This document shows positions 5,278-7,968 of a stretch of 7,968 bases of DNA, in pieces. The DNA is taken from contig JBHGBB010000182.1 of assembly GCA_041946755.1 (NCBI GenBank), positions 1-7,968 of the forward strand, written 5' to 3'. Source of the stretch: JBHGBB01 sp041946755. Lineage in GTDB: Bacteria > UBP4 > UBA4092 > JAOAEQ01. Numbering within the stretch: the first letter of the stretch is position 1; each line of letters opens with the position of its first letter. Below the pieces are notes generated by a model. It was not told the DNA's origin, searched no databases, and saw only the letters and a list, made by a program, of their open reading frames with translations. A program made the translations under genes and the position numbers.

Positions 5278-7275
5278 TTAATCGAGCGAGAACGCTTTTT
5301 CAGTAAATAGTTTTACACAGGCTTCTACGGCGGTATCGTCATAGAGAATTCCTTTATTCTTTTTAATTTCGTCTAATGCGATATCGATGCCTAGCGCCGG
5401 GCGATATGGTCGATGCGTAGCCATTGCTTCGACCACATCCGCTACGGCGATGATTTTCGATTCTAACAGAATTTGATCGGATTTCAGAGCATTCGGATAC
5501 CCGGACCCGTTTAGTCGTTCATGGTGTTCTAACACTATCCGGGCAATCGGCCAGGGAAATTCGATATCTTTTAATACATTATATCCTCCTTCTGAATGTG
5601 TTTTAATCAGTTCAAATTCTATGGTAGACAATTTCGTTGGCTTGGTTAGAATTTCGGCGGGAATATAGATTTTCCCGATATCATGAATCGTTCCGGCTAT
5701 GCGGATTCCTTCGATTTGCTCTTTGGATAATTTCATTTCAGTAGCAATCGCCCGGGCAAGATTGGCTACTCGTCGTTGATGCCCAGCCGTATAAGGATCG
5801 CGCATTTCCGTTGCTGAAGCTAAAACATGAATTGTTCCCCCCATCGCTTTTCGTAAATTAGTTACACTATGCTGCAGTTCCGTTTCAGCTCGTTTCTGTG
5901 CCGTGATATCGCGAAAACTCCATACCCGCCCAATAATATTATCGCCAATCCGCTGCGGCCGCGAATAGCGCTCAAATACTTTGCCATCAGTAAATTCCAG
6001 TATATCATGACTTTCTTGTTCTGGATTCGCATAAAGATAATGGACTTTATCCAAGAACTGCGCCGGTTCCTTAAGTTGGTCAATAAGATAATCGAATAAA
6101 ATCCGGTTGTCGTTGGCATCTACCATCGATTTAGGGATATTCCATAAATCGAGAAACTTCTGGTTATAACTTGAGACTCGACCTTGTCGGTTAATCACCA
6201 GGATTCCATCGGTGGTCGATTCCAGGGTCGCATGAAACAGCGATACTGATTGCCGGAGATTCTCACCGGTACGCTTATGTTCTTCAATTTCTTTGATTAG
6301 CTCGGCTTTCTGTGAGAAAAAGGTATTGATTAATTGGGCAATAATACCAAATTCCGTTTTATCGTTACAGAGCGGGGCGATAAGATTCGGATTATCCGAT
6401 TTTAAACTTCGAGATACCAAACCAATCGGTATGCTTACCCATCGAGTTAGGAAAAACAATAAGATAAAAATCAGAATAATCGAAAACATAAATAATAAGA
6501 TGATTATTTTTCTCGAGGAACGGCTATATTCTTTGAGCATAAGCGATTCGCTTTGAATGGAAATCTGCATTGCGGGTCGGTTATCCCATCCGTACAAAAT
6601 CCGATAGAATCGGAATTTACCTTCTTCCTGTTTAACGTGGTTGTCTATGGTGCCATCTGGCTGATAAGGAATCAGACTTAGTTTGCTTTCGGATAAATCC
6701 GCTAGTTCCTTAAGGTAGGATGAAGTCCAGAACCGGCCAGCGAAAAAATATCCTTGCGCCGGCGTTTTTCGGGCTTGGTCTGAAGTAGGATGAATCGATG
6801 CACCGTGAATTTCCAATAACCCGCTGGGGGTATTGATAAAGAAATGAATTAATGGATTTTTACTAAAAAGATGGGAATATATTGCTCGCGGTAAGGGTAA
6901 ATCCCTACCAATCTGGATATCCGGATTATGGATCGTATAAATCAATTTCCATTGTGGATTATATACCCAAACGACATCGGTTTTATAGGTGGCTAAACTC
7001 GATTCGATATTTTGTTTTGCCCATCGCTTATCACCAGTAGCTACAAACTGTACCATTTCATCCCAATACGTATAGTCATACGCGAGAGCGGCCAATTGAG
7101 TATCTTTTAAAATCATAATTTTATCGAAGAATTGTTCCTTGCTTGCAATCCGCTCGTAAAATAGCAACTCTGTCCGATTTTGCTCAAAGATATTGAAGGC
7201 AATTAACGCAACAATGAAAATAATACAGATGAATATAAGTAATAGAATAAGTTTGGTTTGAATGCGTAAGATCAT
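5278..7275 (-). CDS. CHASE4-PAS-HD-GYP membrane cyclic-di-GMP phosphodiesterase
   Basis: This 665-residue inner-membrane receptor probably couples an extracellular signal to c-di-GMP hydrolysis. Order: signal-anchor helix (about 9-28); extracytoplasmic CHASE4-like domain (about 40-250) with the telltale YDYTYWDEM at 66-74 and a following W/N-rich stretch; second membrane helix (256-277); a short HAMP-like linker (278-335); PAS (about 342-458); HD-GYP (475-665). Metal and signature residues are H499, HDIGK (H531, D532), H560, HHE (584-586), GSGYP, D613 and RPYR (622-625). In the signature HHExxDGxGYP the Asp is Asn589; I recall Asn there in other family members, so activity is likely kept. The start at 7275 directly precedes the anchor helix, but no Shine-Dalgarno is visible. 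It lies 44 bp after the GGDEF gene, consistent with one transcript. The C-terminal domain is roughly two-thirds identical by eye to that of the next gene. Confidence 0.92.
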   Translation of the reverse strand: MILRIQTKLILLLIFICIIFIVALIAFNIFEQNRTELLFYERIASKEQFFDKIMILKDTQLAALAYDYTYWDEMVQFVATGDKRWAKQNIESSLATYKTDVVWVYNPQWKLIYTIHNPDIQIGRDLPLPRAIYSHLFSKNPLIHFFINTPSGLLEIHGASIHPTSDQARKTPAQGYFFAGRFWTSSYLKELADLSESKLSLIPYQPDGTIDNHVKQEEGKFRFYRILYGWDNRPAMQISIQSESLMLKEYSRSSRKIIILLFMFSIILIFILLFFLTRWVSIPIGLVSRSLKSDNPNLIAPLCNDKTEFGIIAQLINTFFSQKAELIKEIEEHKRTGENLRQSVSLFHATLESTTDGILVINRQGRVSSYNQKFLDLWNIPKSMVDANDNRILFDYLIDQLKEPAQFLDKVHYLYANPEQESHDILEFTDGKVFERYSRPQRIGDNIIGRVWSFRDITAQKRAETELQHSVTNLRKAMGGTIHVLASATEMRDPYTAGHQRRVANLARAIATEMKLSKEQIEGIRIAGTIHDIGKIYIPAEILTKPTKLSTIEFELIKTHSEGGYNVLKDIEFPWPIARIVLEHHERLNGSGYPNALKSDQILLESKIIAVADVVEAMATHRPYRPALGIDIALDEIKKNKGILYDDTAVEACVKLFTEKAFSLD

Positions 7276-7319
7276 AGTTAAATTGGGTTTAATGGGTTAT
7301 TTAAATATATTATTTTAGG

Positions 7320-7968
7320 TTATGTATCGTATTGCTTTTTCCGTTTCTGAGCATACATCTCTCGATCGGCCTGGTCTAAAAGCTCTTCAATCGTAACGGG
7401 ATTATCCGGCTTATATTGGGCAATCCCGACACTGATCGATAGTTGATATGATCGAGTCCCATGGATATTCTGGGCAGTAATATTCTCCTGTAATCGATTG
7501 AGAATCATATCGTGACTTTTATCCAGTGTTTCAATAGCTAAGCCGACAAACTCGTCACCACCGATTCGGGCAATTACATCTGAAGCCCGGAATGTATTTC
7601 TCAGAACTGAAGCGGTCTCAATTAAAGCGCGGTCACCCTCTTTATGTCCCAAGGTATCGTTAATCCATTTCATTTTATCTACGTCAGTATAAATCAAGCA
7701 TAATTCTTGTTTCAATCGGTCGGCTATTTTTAACTGCTGTGCGGCTAAGGTCATAAAACCACGCCGATTATATAATCCGGTTAATTCATCGGTAAGCGAT
7801 AATTCGCGCAAGGTTTCTTCCATTTTTTTCCGATCGGTGATGTCGGTAATAAATCCTTCTAGATTGATTAATTCACCTTGGGTATTATAGATACCGCGCC
7901 CTTGTTCGAGAACCCATTTCGGAGACCCTCGTGCGTCGAGAATGCGATAGATAAGTTTAAACTGCTGT
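7320..7968 (-). CDS. PAS-GGDEF diguanylate cyclase, 5' end beyond the window
   Basis: The gene product should make c-di-GMP from two GTP. Only the C-terminal 215 codons are present; the frame is open to the right edge. The first residues in the window form the end of a PAS domain (WVLEQGRGIYNTQGELINL, then GFITDITDRKK), so the internal ATG at 7823 is not the true start. The GGDEF domain follows: DELTGLYNRRGF, the metal-binding D-V-D region, NDTLGHKEGD, an intact GGDEF at 7548-7562, and an RxxD inhibitory site (RASD, 7578-7589) exactly five residues before it. This predicts an active cyclase with product feedback inhibition. It is the first of three co-directional c-di-GMP genes; a 44-bp AT-rich gap separates it from the CHASE4-PAS-HD-GYP gene. 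No EAL domain is attached at the C-terminus. Upstream sensor domains are unknown. Confidence 0.92.
   Translation of the reverse strand, partial: QQFKLIYRILDARGSPKWVLEQGRGIYNTQGELINLEGFITDITDRKKMEETLRELSLTDELTGLYNRRGFMTLAAQQLKIADRLKQELCLIYTDVDKMKWINDTLGHKEGDRALIETASVLRNTFRASDVIARIGGDEFVGLAIETLDKSHDMILNRLQENITAQNIHGTRSYQLSISVGIAQYKPDNPVTIEELLDQADREMYAQKRKKQYDT

Noticed and set aside
7276..7319. Regulatory site between the GGDEF and CHASE4 genes, based on a repeated AACCCA on the minus strand
   Set aside because: The repeat is too short in AT-rich sequence to separate from chance, and the 44-bp gap fits ordinary operon spacing.

Overview
This is a stretch of moderately AT-rich bacterial DNA (low-40s % GC by eye) whose supported genes lie almost entirely on the minus strand. 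No rRNA, tRNA, CRISPR array, integrase or transposase was found, so the organism cannot be placed. The dispersed heptad arrays, GC-rich twin hairpins and multi-domain c-di-GMP proteins would suit an uncultured environmental bacterium, but that is inference.

Layout from left to right. Bases 1 to about 161 are GC-rich (102 of the first 160 bases are G or C by hand count) and encode, on the plus strand, a fragment of a sugar-type ABC transporter solute-binding protein. At about 160-168 this abuts the interior of a minus-strand 23S rRNA uracil-C5 methyltransferase (RumA/RlmD type), so both genes are cut at one point. The methyltransferase (165-1373) carries two in-frame insertions, each built of 7-bp units in two opposed arms; one sits inside its Fe-S cysteine motif. 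Upstream on the same strand is a rhomboid protease with two N-terminal zinc-ribbon (zf-TFIIB-like) modules (1445-2563).

Bases 2564-3290 hold no convincing conventional gene but are full of symmetry: a 44-bp perfect palindrome, a pair of GC-rich hairpins, a pair of AT-rich hairpins sharing one design, and an 18-codon reading frame behind a strong ribosome binding site.

The right half is a co-directional c-di-GMP cluster, transcribed right to left: a PAS-GGDEF diguanylate cyclase (5' end off the window), a membrane CHASE4-PAS-HD-GYP phosphodiesterase (5278-7275), and a cytoplasmic PAS-PAS-PAS-HD-GYP phosphodiesterase (3291 to about 5135). The two HD-GYP domains are close paralogs. Together the three genes could make and degrade c-di-GMP in response to an extracellular signal and to PAS-sensed internal signals. 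I see no complete new multi-gene system. The least ordinary signals are the inverted heptad arrays inside an rRNA methyltransferase and the cluster of palindromes at 2676-3160.
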